Shown here: positions 1 through 5,576 of the stretch, one piece after another
Numbering within the stretch: position 1 is the stretch's first letter
Layout: the number at the start of each line of letters is the position of its first letter
NCBI GenBank assembly: GCA_964608735.1
Contig: CAZSPL010000189.1
Coordinates: forward strand, 1-7,994
Length of the DNA: 7,994 nucleotides
Reading direction: 5' to 3'
From: CAZSPL01 sp964608735
GTDB taxonomy: Bacteria > JAJVIF01 > JAPKYR01 > CAZSPL01
Notes under the pieces: model-generated
Told to the model about the DNA's origin: nothing
The model's database searches: none
Seen by the model: the letters and a program-made list of their open reading frames with translations, nothing else
Translations under genes and position numbers: made by a program

Positions 1-2091
1 ATGATGTATGTCACCGGGGTGACATTTTCGACACCGTCGCTTATCGGTTTGATAATCGTGCTGGGCATGCTGGTGGATGAGGATATCGTGGTGGTGGAGA
101 ACAGCTACCGTCACATGCAGCTTGGGGCAACGCGTCGGCAGGCCGCCCGCAGGAGTATCCACCAGGTGGGTAAGGCGATAATCGGCGCGGGGCTGACGAC
201 AATCGCGTCGTTCCTCCCGATACTGGTCATCACCGGTGTGAGCGGCGAGTTTTTGAAATTCATCCCCATCGTGGTGACATTCTCGCTGATAAGTTCGATG
301 ACGCTCGCGCATACGGCGCTCCCGATGCTGGTGTCGCGGTATATCAGGCTGAGGAAAGGGGATTTGATTCATCGTGTCTCCGAGGACACGATGCACGAGT
401 TCGACAGGGAGCTTCTGTTCGCCCCGTGGCTTATGAGGCCGTACGAGCGGATGCTTCGATGGAGCCTGAGGAAATGGTGGCTGCTGGTGGTGATATGCGT
501 GGGGGCGCTTCTCATGGCGATAGCGCTCATCGTTTCGGGAGCGCTCGATTTCGTGCTGTTCGGCGAATCGTTTTATCCGAGTTTCCGTGTATTGGTGAAC
601 CTTCCCGCGGGAAGCTCGCTCCAGGAGACCGACGAGAAGGTGCGCGCGATAGAGGATTATCTCCGGGAGCAGCCGGATGTGAAGTTCTACCTGACATCGG
701 TGGGGAGCCGTTCGTGGGGACAGCAATGGGGCGGCAGCGGGAGTTCGGAGAACGCGCGTCTCGGGGATGTGTTCGTGCAGCTTTATGAGGACGAAGAGCC
801 GCTTGCGGACAAGATTGAAAGAGTCACCGGGGACGTTCTGAATATAGTGAATTCATTCCCCGGGGTATCGGCGGAGATTTCGCAGGAGACGCATGGTCCG
901 CCGGTGGGCGCGCCGATAGTGGTGCTGGTGAAGGGGGATGAATTCGCGGTGCTTCGAGAGAGTTCGATCAAAATAGAGGCGCTACTGGAAGAAGTCAATG
1001 CGGAATTGAAGGGGGCATCGGGACGCGATGTGATAACGAACATACGCGACGACTATCCCGAGATCAACCCGGAAGTATATTTCAAGCTCGACAGGGAGCG
1101 GATGTCGCTCTACGGTTTGAATACGGCGACGGTGGCGATGGATCTGCGTACCGCGATAAACGGCACGAAGGTGAGCGAGTATACATTCGCGAGTACGGAC
1201 GAACAGGTGGATATCAATGTGCGTTTCCGTGCGGAAGACCGTAAGGATATATCGGCATTATCGAATGTCCTTTTCAGGGCGCCGACGGGTGCGCTTGTTC
1301 CCGTCAGCCAGCTCGGGAATATGGAATTGTCATCGTCGCTGCAGCAGATTTACAGGCGTGACGGCGTTCACACGGTGTCGGTGTTGATGGGGCTTGCGCC
1401 GGGGGTCACAGCGGCGAGGGTGAATCCGCTTATCGAGAAGAAGTTGCGCGAGAGCGATGTGGTACCGGCGGGATATACGTGGGAGATAACCGGCGAGAAC
1501 AAGATGACAGAGGAGAGTTTTTCGCAGGTCGGATACGGGTTGCTGCTCGCGCTGCTTTTGATATTCACGATACTTGTGGCGATGTTCGACAGCACATATC
1601 AGCCGCTGGTGATAATGCTGAGCATCCCGTTCTCGATAGTCGGCGTGGTGATAGGGCTTCTCGTGACGGACACGCCGTTCGGGCTGCTTCCGGGGATAGC
1701 GATAGTGGCGCTGAGCGGCATCGTGGTGAACGACGCGATAGTGCTTCTCGATTATATAAACTATCTTCGCGCACAGGGGATGGATAAGGCATCGGCGGTA
1801 GTCGAGGGTGGCAAGACGCGCATGCGTCCGATAATCATGACGAGCGTAACGACATGTCTCGCGGTGGTTCCGCTTACGCTTGGGATGTTCGGCACGGGCT
1901 CGGAGTGGCAGCCGTTCGGGGTGGCTCTTATATCGGGATTGCTCGCGGCGACGCTTCTGATTCTCATCGTGATCCCGAGTTTCTATTTCGCCATCACGAA
2001 TGTCGAAGACCGGCGTATAAAGAAGACCCGGCTGCGGGAGGAAAGGGAAATGGAGCAGCATAAGCGTGAGGTGCCGCGTTCGGAGAAGTAA
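1..2091 (+). CDS. RND-family efflux permease (HAE-1/AcrB type), N-terminus cut by the window edge
   Basis: This is an inner-membrane proton-driven exporter subunit that normally works as a trimer with a periplasmic adaptor and an outer membrane channel. The 696 visible residues start just before TM4: GMLVDEDIVVVEN (residues 22-34) matches the AcrB motif GLLVDDAIVVVEN that holds the proton-relay aspartates. TM5 and TM6 lie near 58-110, TM7 near 159-180, the second periplasmic domain near 182-505, and TM8-TM12 near 510-530, 535-555, 560-585, 610-632 and 641-665. TM10 carries GIVVNDAIVLLDYIN (573-587), with Asn577 where AcrB has Lys940. About 380 residues (TM1-TM3 and the first periplasmic domain) should lie to the left, so the ATG at position 1 is probably internal. 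Odd: the relay motif reads D-E-D instead of D-D-A. The tail after 665 is highly charged. The substrate cannot be told. A small lipoprotein gene follows after 40 bp. Confidence 0.93.
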   Translation: MMYVTGVTFSTPSLIGLIIVLGMLVDEDIVVVENSYRHMQLGATRRQAARRSIHQVGKAIIGAGLTTIASFLPILVITGVSGEFLKFIPIVVTFSLISSMTLAHTALPMLVSRYIRLRKGDLIHRVSEDTMHEFDRELLFAPWLMRPYERMLRWSLRKWWLLVVICVGALLMAIALIVSGALDFVLFGESFYPSFRVLVNLPAGSSLQETDEKVRAIEDYLREQPDVKFYLTSVGSRSWGQQWGGSGSSENARLGDVFVQLYEDEEPLADKIERVTGDVLNIVNSFPGVSAEISQETHGPPVGAPIVVLVKGDEFAVLRESSIKIEALLEEVNAELKGASGRDVITNIRDDYPEINPEVYFKLDRERMSLYGLNTATVAMDLRTAINGTKVSEYTFASTDEQVDINVRFRAEDRKDISALSNVLFRAPTGALVPVSQLGNMELSSSLQQIYRRDGVHTVSVLMGLAPGVTAARVNPLIEKKLRESDVVPAGYTWEITGENKMTEESFSQVGYGLLLALLLIFTILVAMFDSTYQPLVIMLSIPFSIVGVVIGLLVTDTPFGLLPGIAIVALSGIVVNDAIVLLDYINYLRAQGMDKASAVVEGGKTRMRPIIMTSVTTCLAVVPLTLGMFGTGSEWQPFGVALISGLLAATLLILIVIPSFYFAITNVEDRRIKKTRLREEREMEQHKREVPRSEK

Positions 2092-2131
2092 ACCGATTGC
2101 CGGTGCCGGCTGTCATAGGGATGGATATAAA

Positions 2132-2653
2132 ATGCGAAACATTACAAAAACACTATTGATAGCGCTGTGCGTGGCTTTTATCGCGACGGCGTTCATCGGA
2201 TGCGGGCGGGATAAAAATGAGCCGACGCCGTCGGACGAACAGGAGTTGCAGACGGCCGTGAATGAAATCATCGAGCGCCGCGCGGGGATGGAACCGTCGA
2301 AGGAAGAGGCGCCGGTCACGCCGGATGAGGGAGCCGTAGAGGAAGGGGGGGTCAAGGACTGGCCGGAGGATGTCCCGCTGATAGAGCCGTACGAGGTGCA
2401 GAACTACGGCGCGGGGTCGAGGGGATTCAAGCAGATCGGCATCGAATCGCCGCATACGCTCCAGGAAGTATTCGACTTCTATAACAAGCAGTTGTTCGAA
2501 GTATATGAATGGGAACTGGTCGGTGACCAGGCGGGAAATCCGGGGGAGTTTTTCTCATACAAGGTGCGCAAGGGCGAGCGGCAGGTTCACCTTATGGCGC
2601 GGGTCGATTCGGACGGCAAGCGCTGCCTCATCATGATGAAGATATATGATTAA
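2132..2653 (+). CDS. Small lipoprotein encoded just downstream of the RND permease
   Basis: This is a 173-residue exported lipoprotein of unknown function. The ATG at 2132 is chosen because it opens a type II signal peptide: a basic MRNITK start, a hydrophobic stretch at 8-22, and lipobox F-I-G-C with the modified Cys at residue 24. The frame stays open upstream to 2066 inside the RND gene, but those 22 residues would bury the signal. A modest AGGG sits 11 bases before the ATG. Residues 25-78 are an acidic, Pro/Glu-rich linker. Residues 79-173 form a compact domain with a D-V-P-L opening, an F-D-F-Y-N-K-Q-L helix, a WELVG turn and closing beta strands. This resembles small lipoprotein domains built around a 'DxPL...FY...L...W' pattern, an impression I could not check by search. 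The same-strand 40-bp gap suggests co-transcription with the permease, and it may be an accessory of the pump. It is not a membrane fusion adaptor, being far too short. Confidence 0.85.
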   Translation: MRNITKTLLIALCVAFIATAFIGCGRDKNEPTPSDEQELQTAVNEIIERRAGMEPSKEEAPVTPDEGAVEEGGVKDWPEDVPLIEPYEVQNYGAGSRGFKQIGIESPHTLQEVFDFYNKQLFEVYEWELVGDQAGNPGEFFSYKVRKGERQVHLMARVDSDGKRCLIMMKIYD

Positions 2654-2671
2654 CCTCGAAATTGTTTAAAG

Positions 2672-2680
2672 TTATCCACA
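2672..2680 (+). promoter_or_regulatory. Perfect DnaA box (left, forward)
   Basis: The sequence is TTATCCACA, an exact match to the TTATNCACA consensus bound by DnaA. It begins 18 bp after the stop codon of the small lipoprotein gene. Two 7-of-9 matches follow on the same strand at 2695-2703 and 2706-2714, giving a three-site forward cluster. Confidence 0.6.
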
Positions 2681-2791
2681 ATTAAGCTGGAAATCTTTCC
2701 ACAAGTATTCCACAATTTATCAAGATACAACGTGATATAGGATTGCATTTTTTATTACAAGACACAGTAATTTGATATTATTCGCGAAGTA

Positions 2792-2849
2792 GGCATTTTT
2801 GTTGGCATAAAATGCCGTATATTGCCAACTGTACTTGCCTGTTTTTGCC
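2792..2849. repeat. Array of GGCA/TGCC tetramers forming interlocking inverted repeats
   Basis: GGCA starts at 2792 and 2804, and TGCC starts at 2813, 2823, 2836 and 2846, with steps of 12, 9, 10, 13 and 10 bases. GGCATTTT (2792-2799) pairs with AAAATGCC (2809-2816), and GTTGGCA (2801-2807) pairs with TGCCAAC (2823-2829). The arms are ordered A-B-A'-B', so the two hairpins exclude each other or form a knot. A third option pairs GGCAT (2804-2808) with ATGCC (2812-2816). No T-run follows, so it is not a standard terminator. It sits between the two DnaA-box clusters. Confidence 0.55.
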
Positions 2850-2864
2850 AAAGCGCAACTGAAT

Positions 2865-2882
2865 TGTGGATTTTGTGGATAA
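2865..2882 (-). promoter_or_regulatory. Tandem DnaA boxes (right, reverse)
   Basis: Two 9-mers abut exactly: TGTGGATTT (2865-2873) and TGTGGATAA (2874-2882). Read on the minus strand, the outer one is the perfect box TTATCCACA and the inner one is AAATCCACA, with two mismatches. The outer box touches the stop codon of the flavoprotein gene at 2883-2885, so the cluster fills the spacer to its edge. Confidence 0.6.
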
Positions 2883-4361
2883 CTATTCGCGGGTGATTTT
2901 CAGCCCGTCTTCGCCCCATCTCGAAACTACCCGTTCGCCGTTTCCGGAGGCATCGAGTGACTCCATTGCCGAGCGGAGTATGACATCGCAAGCCGAAAGC
3001 GACAGGCCGAACCGGTGGAACATGAGATATTCCGGGTTGGCATAATCGCTCATATCGCGGGGGAATATTTTCATATGCCATGGGCGGATGACATCGCGCA
3101 TGTGCTTTTCGGCATCGGCGAGCGATGCGGCATCGCGTCGCGGCCCGGCGCAGGATTGCATCGTGGCGCACAGCGCTCTTCGAAACGGGTACGACGAATT
3201 CTCACGGTCGAAGGCATCCGGCGGGTCTTTGACCGCCTTTGTGACGGTGACGAATCTCGCCGTCGCCTTCTCGACCTCCACCAGGGCGATGTCATCCTGT
3301 AGTGTGGGAAGCGGCTGCCGCGTGTCGAGGAAATCCCGAACACCGTCGGCGCAAAGGAATCCGGAGTGGATGTCGAAGAGATATTCATTGCCGGGGAGGA
3401 TATTTTCGCCTTCGCCGAGGAATGCGCATCCGCCGGCGGCGAAGATGCGGGGGATGGAGGTCAGGTTGTTTGCGTCGATGGCGAGGCCGCCGATGTGGCG
3501 CTTCGCGAAGGGCTTGTGGTAATAGGGATATTCGATGCGTACCGGTGTTATTTCCAATGCGTCAGTCGTTGTTTCGGGCGGAGCGGTTTCGTCGGATGCG
3601 GGCTGCTCTACGATGACTTCTGTTGCTGCGGGTTGCTCCTCGATATCCTCAAAGATGAAGGAATGGGCATCCATCCATTTCGCCCCTGCCGCGAAAGCCG
3701 CGAGCATAGGGGCGAAGTCATCGGCGACGAACGATGTTTCACCGAAAAGCGCGAGCGGTCCGTCGACGGCGATGATAACGGCATCGAAGCTTTCAGCGGT
3801 AAGCTGCATAGACTTAAGGTCGAGCGTCACGATCCCGATGCATTCGCCGTTGTCGATGATGAAGTCGAAGACTTCCATCCCATCGTGCCTGGTGATGACG
3901 CCGTGCGCTTCCCACCGTCGCGCCTGGTCGCAGAACACGCGATGGATATAGCGTCCCGTGTCATCGCCCGCGTGCGCCATGCGATGGTATTTCCCTCCGG
4001 AGTCAAGCGCGAAATCGATGCGGCCGTCCATCGTGCGGTTGAACGGTACGCCGAGCCTGTCGAGGAGGTCGATGTAGTCCGGGGCTTTCTCGCACATCGA
4101 GCGTATGAAAGATTCGTCGGCTCGCGCTCCGGCGGCGTTGATGGAATCGATGAAGTGAAGCTCGGGGAGGTCGCCTTCGTTTCGGGGGTCGGTCGCGGCG
4201 CAGATGCCCGGAGCGGGTTGTGGGAAGTATCGTTCGGCGGGACGGGGAGAATAGATGTCGACGCTGAATCCTGACTCGGCAAGGGATGCAGCGCAGATGA
4301 GTGAGGGGATTCTTGCCCCGATGACGGCTATTTTATGTCCGCTGTCTGATATTTGCATCAT
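2883..4361 (-). CDS. Degenerate succinate dehydrogenase/fumarate reductase flavoprotein homologue, probably catalytically inactive
   Basis: This 492-residue protein is related to the B. subtilis-type SdhA flavoprotein, normally near 590 residues. Clear family blocks are HF-D (69-72), CEKAPDYIDLLDRLGVPFNRT (90-110, similar in SdhA), GGKYHRMAHAG (122-132), DDTG (133-136), HIGGLAID (289-296) and IPRIFAAGGC (303-312). The N-terminal flavin fold remains (IAVIG at 11-15), but the usual glycine motif is altered to GARIPS. The R-S-H-S motif whose His binds FAD covalently aligns with RYFP (44-47). The capping domain with catalytic His and Arg is missing, replaced by a Glu/Pro/Thr-rich linker (about 238-273). 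The NRLGANS motif aligns with NILPGNE (320-326), so the substrate Arg is Ile321. The start at 4361 overlaps the sdhC stop as ATGA; the frame runs open to 4649, but only inside sdhC. No SdhB gene follows. The reading frame is intact, so it is probably expressed with a new or structural role. Confidence 0.8.
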   Translation of the reverse strand: MMQISDSGHKIAVIGARIPSLICAASLAESGFSVDIYSPRPAERYFPQPAPGICAATDPRNEGDLPELHFIDSINAAGARADESFIRSMCEKAPDYIDLLDRLGVPFNRTMDGRIDFALDSGGKYHRMAHAGDDTGRYIHRVFCDQARRWEAHGVITRHDGMEVFDFIIDNGECIGIVTLDLKSMQLTAESFDAVIIAVDGPLALFGETSFVADDFAPMLAAFAAGAKWMDAHSFIFEDIEEQPAATEVIVEQPASDETAPPETTTDALEITPVRIEYPYYHKPFAKRHIGGLAIDANNLTSIPRIFAAGGCAFLGEGENILPGNEYLFDIHSGFLCADGVRDFLDTRQPLPTLQDDIALVEVEKATARFVTVTKAVKDPPDAFDRENSSYPFRRALCATMQSCAGPRRDAASLADAEKHMRDVIRPWHMKIFPRDMSDYANPEYLMFHRFGLSLSACDVILRSAMESLDASGNGERVVSRWGEDGLKITRE

Positions 4362-5062
4362 TTGCCCCCCGCGTAGAACGCCTGCACGGCGCCGAAGCCG
4401 AGGAAGGCGAGGATAACGAAGAGGGCGGCGGACGCATAGCCGAGGGTACGACGCATGCGGCTGCTCGATGCCATTCCCCATGTAATGCCGGCGGCCCATA
4501 TCCCGTTGGCGCAATGAAACGCCGCCGCCGCGACGCCGAGAGTGTAGAGCACCATGAAGGTGTGGTCGGCGAGCAGTCCGTGGACGAAGCCGTAGGGCGA
4601 CGCGGCGAACGCCACCTTGCCATCGGCGGTGAATCGCACGTTCATCCACAGGAAATGGAGATGGAAGATGATGAAGATGGCGAGGAAATAGCCGGTGTAA
4701 CGCTGGAGGGCGTAGCGGAAGTTATCGAGGTAGGGCATCGTGAACGGGCTGTTTCGGGAGCGTACGGCGATGGTGATTCCATAGACGGCGTGGAACGTGA
4801 GCGGGAGTACGATGACGAGGATTTCGAAGGGGACTATCAGTGGTATGTGCGTGATGCCTGTCTGGAGGGAGTCATAGGCGTCGCGGCCGGACATGGCGGT
4901 CGCGCTGACGAAGAAGTGGATGATGAGGTATGCGGAGAGCGGGATGATTCCGGTGATGGCGTGCAGGCGCCGGAGTAGGAAGTGAGTCGGGACTTGCCTG
5001 GAGTCGGGGGGCGAGTCGGTATCGACGGGTTTGCTATGGACGGTTGATTCCACGGGTAGCAT
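4358..5062 (-). CDS. sdhC: Cytochrome b558-type membrane anchor of succinate dehydrogenase/fumarate reductase
   Basis: This is a 234-residue, five-helix dihaem cytochrome b that anchors the SdhA/SdhB subunits and passes electrons to or from quinone. The helices lie near residues 36-54, 77-100, 122-142, 164-193 and 206-231. Conserved blocks match B. subtilis SdhC: RRLH (31-34), LIIHFF (46-51), FHAVYG (90-95), LQRYTG (119-124) and FHCANGIWAAGITWG (182-196). The four expected haem ligands are His49, His91, His134 and His183. Their spacing is 42, 43 and 49 residues against 42, 43 and 42 in B. subtilis, so about seven residues are inserted between helices 3 and 4. The N-terminal 27 residues are a polar extension. 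The ATG at 5062 lacks a clear ribosome binding site, so the start is less certain than the body. The stop overlaps the next gene's start (ATGA), indicating translational coupling. Confidence 0.9.
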   Translation of the reverse strand: MLPVESTVHSKPVDTDSPPDSRQVPTHFLLRRLHAITGIIPLSAYLIIHFFVSATAMSGRDAYDSLQTGITHIPLIVPFEILVIVLPLTFHAVYGITIAVRSRNSPFTMPYLDNFRYALQRYTGYFLAIFIIFHLHFLWMNVRFTADGKVAFAASPYGFVHGLLADHTFMVLYTLGVAAAAFHCANGIWAAGITWGMASSSRMRRTLGYASAALFVILAFLGFGAVQAFYAGGK

Positions 5063-5102
5063 TTTAGAACGGATGGGCGGGTTAGTAAACAGGGTGGTGC
5101 GT

Positions 5103-5143
5103 GGGGACAGGCCGTTTTGAGATTGTGGTTTTGGGAATGAGGG
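5103..5143. repeat. Composite repeat, module A, copy 1
   Basis: These 41 bases match 7749-7789 at 34 of 41 positions without gaps, starting GGGGACAGGC and including GTGGTTTT. Both copies lie upstream of a minus-strand gene, and both are followed to the right by the poly-C hairpin module. This copy ends 17 bp before that hairpin module. Confidence 0.7.
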
Positions 5144-5160
5144 ATGAGGTTGGAGGAAGC

Positions 5161-5215
5161 CCCCCCCTTAGTCCCCCCCACGCTAAGGCGTGGGGGGGGA
5201 GATATGAGAAGACAG
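5161..5215. repeat. Poly-C/poly-G hairpin repeat, module B, copy 1
   Basis: Seven C, TTAGT, then an 11-bp perfect stem: C7-ACGC (5173-5183) pairs with GCGT-G7 (5188-5198) around a TAAG loop. AGATATGAGAAGACAG follows. The second copy at 7846-7899 differs by about three substitutions and one G. The half-unit GGCGTG(n)AGATATGAGA is then repeated in tandem at 5187-5209 and 5215-5236. Confidence 0.8.
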
Positions 5216-5369
5216 GCGTGGGGGGGAGATATGAGATTATATCTAAGTGGGCATGGGGCCAGTAGTTTAAGAAGCTATAATGCTTTGGGGCCTGTCCCCG
5301 GCGTGGGACCTGTCCCCGGAGTTGCGCGGGGCTGTAAGATGCGCGCATCATTCCTCGCTTCGCTCGGAA

Positions 5370-5386
5370 CTCCCGCAAAGCGGGAG
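5370..5386. repeat. Perfect 7-bp hairpin
   Basis: CTCCCGC (5370-5376) and GCGGGAG (5380-5386) pair around an AAA loop. It lies just right of a near-palindromic TCCTCGCTTCGCTCGGA (5352-5368). Motifs like these recur in many environmental bacterial genomes, from memory and not checked here. No T-run follows. Confidence 0.55.
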
Positions 5387-5419
5387 ATAGATACGCGCTA
5401 CCCGATTGAGAGGGAAGAT

Positions 5420-5436
5420 GCGGGCAGGATGCCTGC
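5420..5436. repeat. Imperfect 7-bp hairpin
   Basis: GCGGGCA (5420-5426) pairs with TGCCTGC (5430-5436) around a GGA loop, with one G-T wobble position. It is part of the repeat mosaic in this spacer and has no T-run. Confidence 0.45.
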
Positions 5437-5455
5437 GCTACAAAGGGAGCGGGAT

Positions 5456-5478
5456 GGGCGAACACACAAGGTTCGCCC
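5456..5478. repeat. Perfect 8-bp hairpin
   Basis: GGGCGAAC (5456-5463) pairs with GTTCGCCC (5471-5478) around a 7-base loop. Neither flank has a T-run, so it is better read as a palindromic intergenic repeat than as a terminator of the large lipoprotein gene. Confidence 0.55.
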
Positions 5479-5539
5479 CTACGGGAGAAATTCTCAAGCC
5501 ATGCGCAGCAAGGTAGGAGAACGTGTATCAGTAGATGAT

Positions 5540-5576
5540 AACGGCGTTGGCAATTAAATCAAAACGGCGTTGTCAA
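5540..5576. repeat. 14-bp direct repeat at the 3' end of the large lipoprotein gene
   Basis: AACGGCGTTGGCAA (5540-5553) and AACGGCGTTGTCAA (5563-5576) match at 13 of 14 positions. Each contains AACG-N-CGTT, a nine-base palindrome. The right copy overlaps the stop codon at 5573-5575 of the minus-strand gene. Confidence 0.6.

Larger units (their letters stand above)
2654..2882. other. AT-rich DnaA-box spacer; candidate replication origin or DnaA-binding locus
   Basis: This is the 229-bp gap between two converging genes. By my count 78 of 229 bases are G or C (about 34%), a sharp drop from the flanking genes. Perfect TTATCCACA boxes lie at 2672-2680 (plus) and 2874-2882 (minus), pointing inward. 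Weaker 7-of-9 boxes lie at 2695-2703 (CTTTCCACA), 2706-2714 (TATTCCACA) and, on the minus strand, 2865-2873 (AAATCCACA), directly abutting the perfect right-hand box. The middle (about 2715-2815) is the most AT-rich part and could be the unwinding element. Against a chromosomal oriC: no dnaA, dnaN, gidA or parA gene is in view, and both flanking genes read toward the spacer rather than away. A DnaA titration site, a plasmid-like origin or a DnaA-regulated terminal region are alternatives. Confidence 0.5.
5103..5299. repeat. Segment bounded by 11-bp perfect inverted repeats
   Basis: GGGGACAGGCC (5103-5113) is the exact reverse complement of GGCCTGTCCCC (5289-5299). A further GGGACCTGTCCCC follows at 5305-5317. 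The 197-bp interval encloses the poly-C hairpin. Inverted GGGGACAGG ends are typical of REP-like intergenic elements mobilised by IS200-like/RAYT transposases; no transposase is present here, so this assignment is inference. Confidence 0.5.
5063..5572. other. Gene-free spacer filled with short palindromic and direct repeats
   Basis: This is 510 bp between two minus-strand genes. Open frames exist on both strands but are low-complexity and built from the repeats, with no domain, signal peptide or ribosome binding site. Contents in order: a GGGGACAGGCC module (5103), a poly-C/poly-G hairpin (5161-5215) and its tandem half-copy (to 5236), two CTGTCCCCGG modules (5287-5319), then hairpins at 5370-5386, 5420-5436 and 5456-5478, and a 14-bp direct repeat at its right end. 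None of the hairpins is followed by a T-run in either direction. The promoter for sdhC must lie here, but I cannot place it. Confidence 0.7.

Noticed and set aside
2792..2816. Bidirectional terminator for the convergent genes
   Set aside because: The 8-bp stem has AT pairs at the loop side and no T-run on either exit; the tetramer array explains it better.
2801..2829. Possible sigma-54 promoter (TTGGCA followed by TGC)
   Set aside because: The GG and GC elements are 10 bases apart start to start rather than the required 12, and no gene starts downstream on the plus strand.
2804..2830. Possible dif/XerCD site in a convergent spacer
   Set aside because: GCATAA and TATATT resemble parts of dif, but the right arm TTATGTTAAAT is absent and the match is broken by GCC insertions.
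3366..4274. 302-codon open frame on the plus strand
   Set aside because: Antisense to the flavoprotein homologue, whose family blocks prove the minus-strand reading. The plus-strand product has shadow composition only.
4362..4649. Upstream extension of the flavoprotein frame
   Set aside because: The 96 extra residues are Arg-rich shadow sequence inside sdhC; the ATGA overlap gives a natural start at 4361.
5161..5236. CRISPR array or direct-repeat system
   Set aside because: Only two unequal half-units are present, the spacing is too short, and there are no cas genes.
5144..5557. Open frames on both strands in the repeat-filled spacer (also 5082-5465 minus)
   Set aside because: They are translated from poly-C/poly-G hairpins and palindromes, with no start signals and low-complexity products.
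5553..5576. Minus-strand TTGACA promoter
   Set aside because: TTGACA is exact, but the nearest -10-like TTTAAT is about 12 bases away, too close for a sigma-70 promoter, and it overlaps a stop codon.
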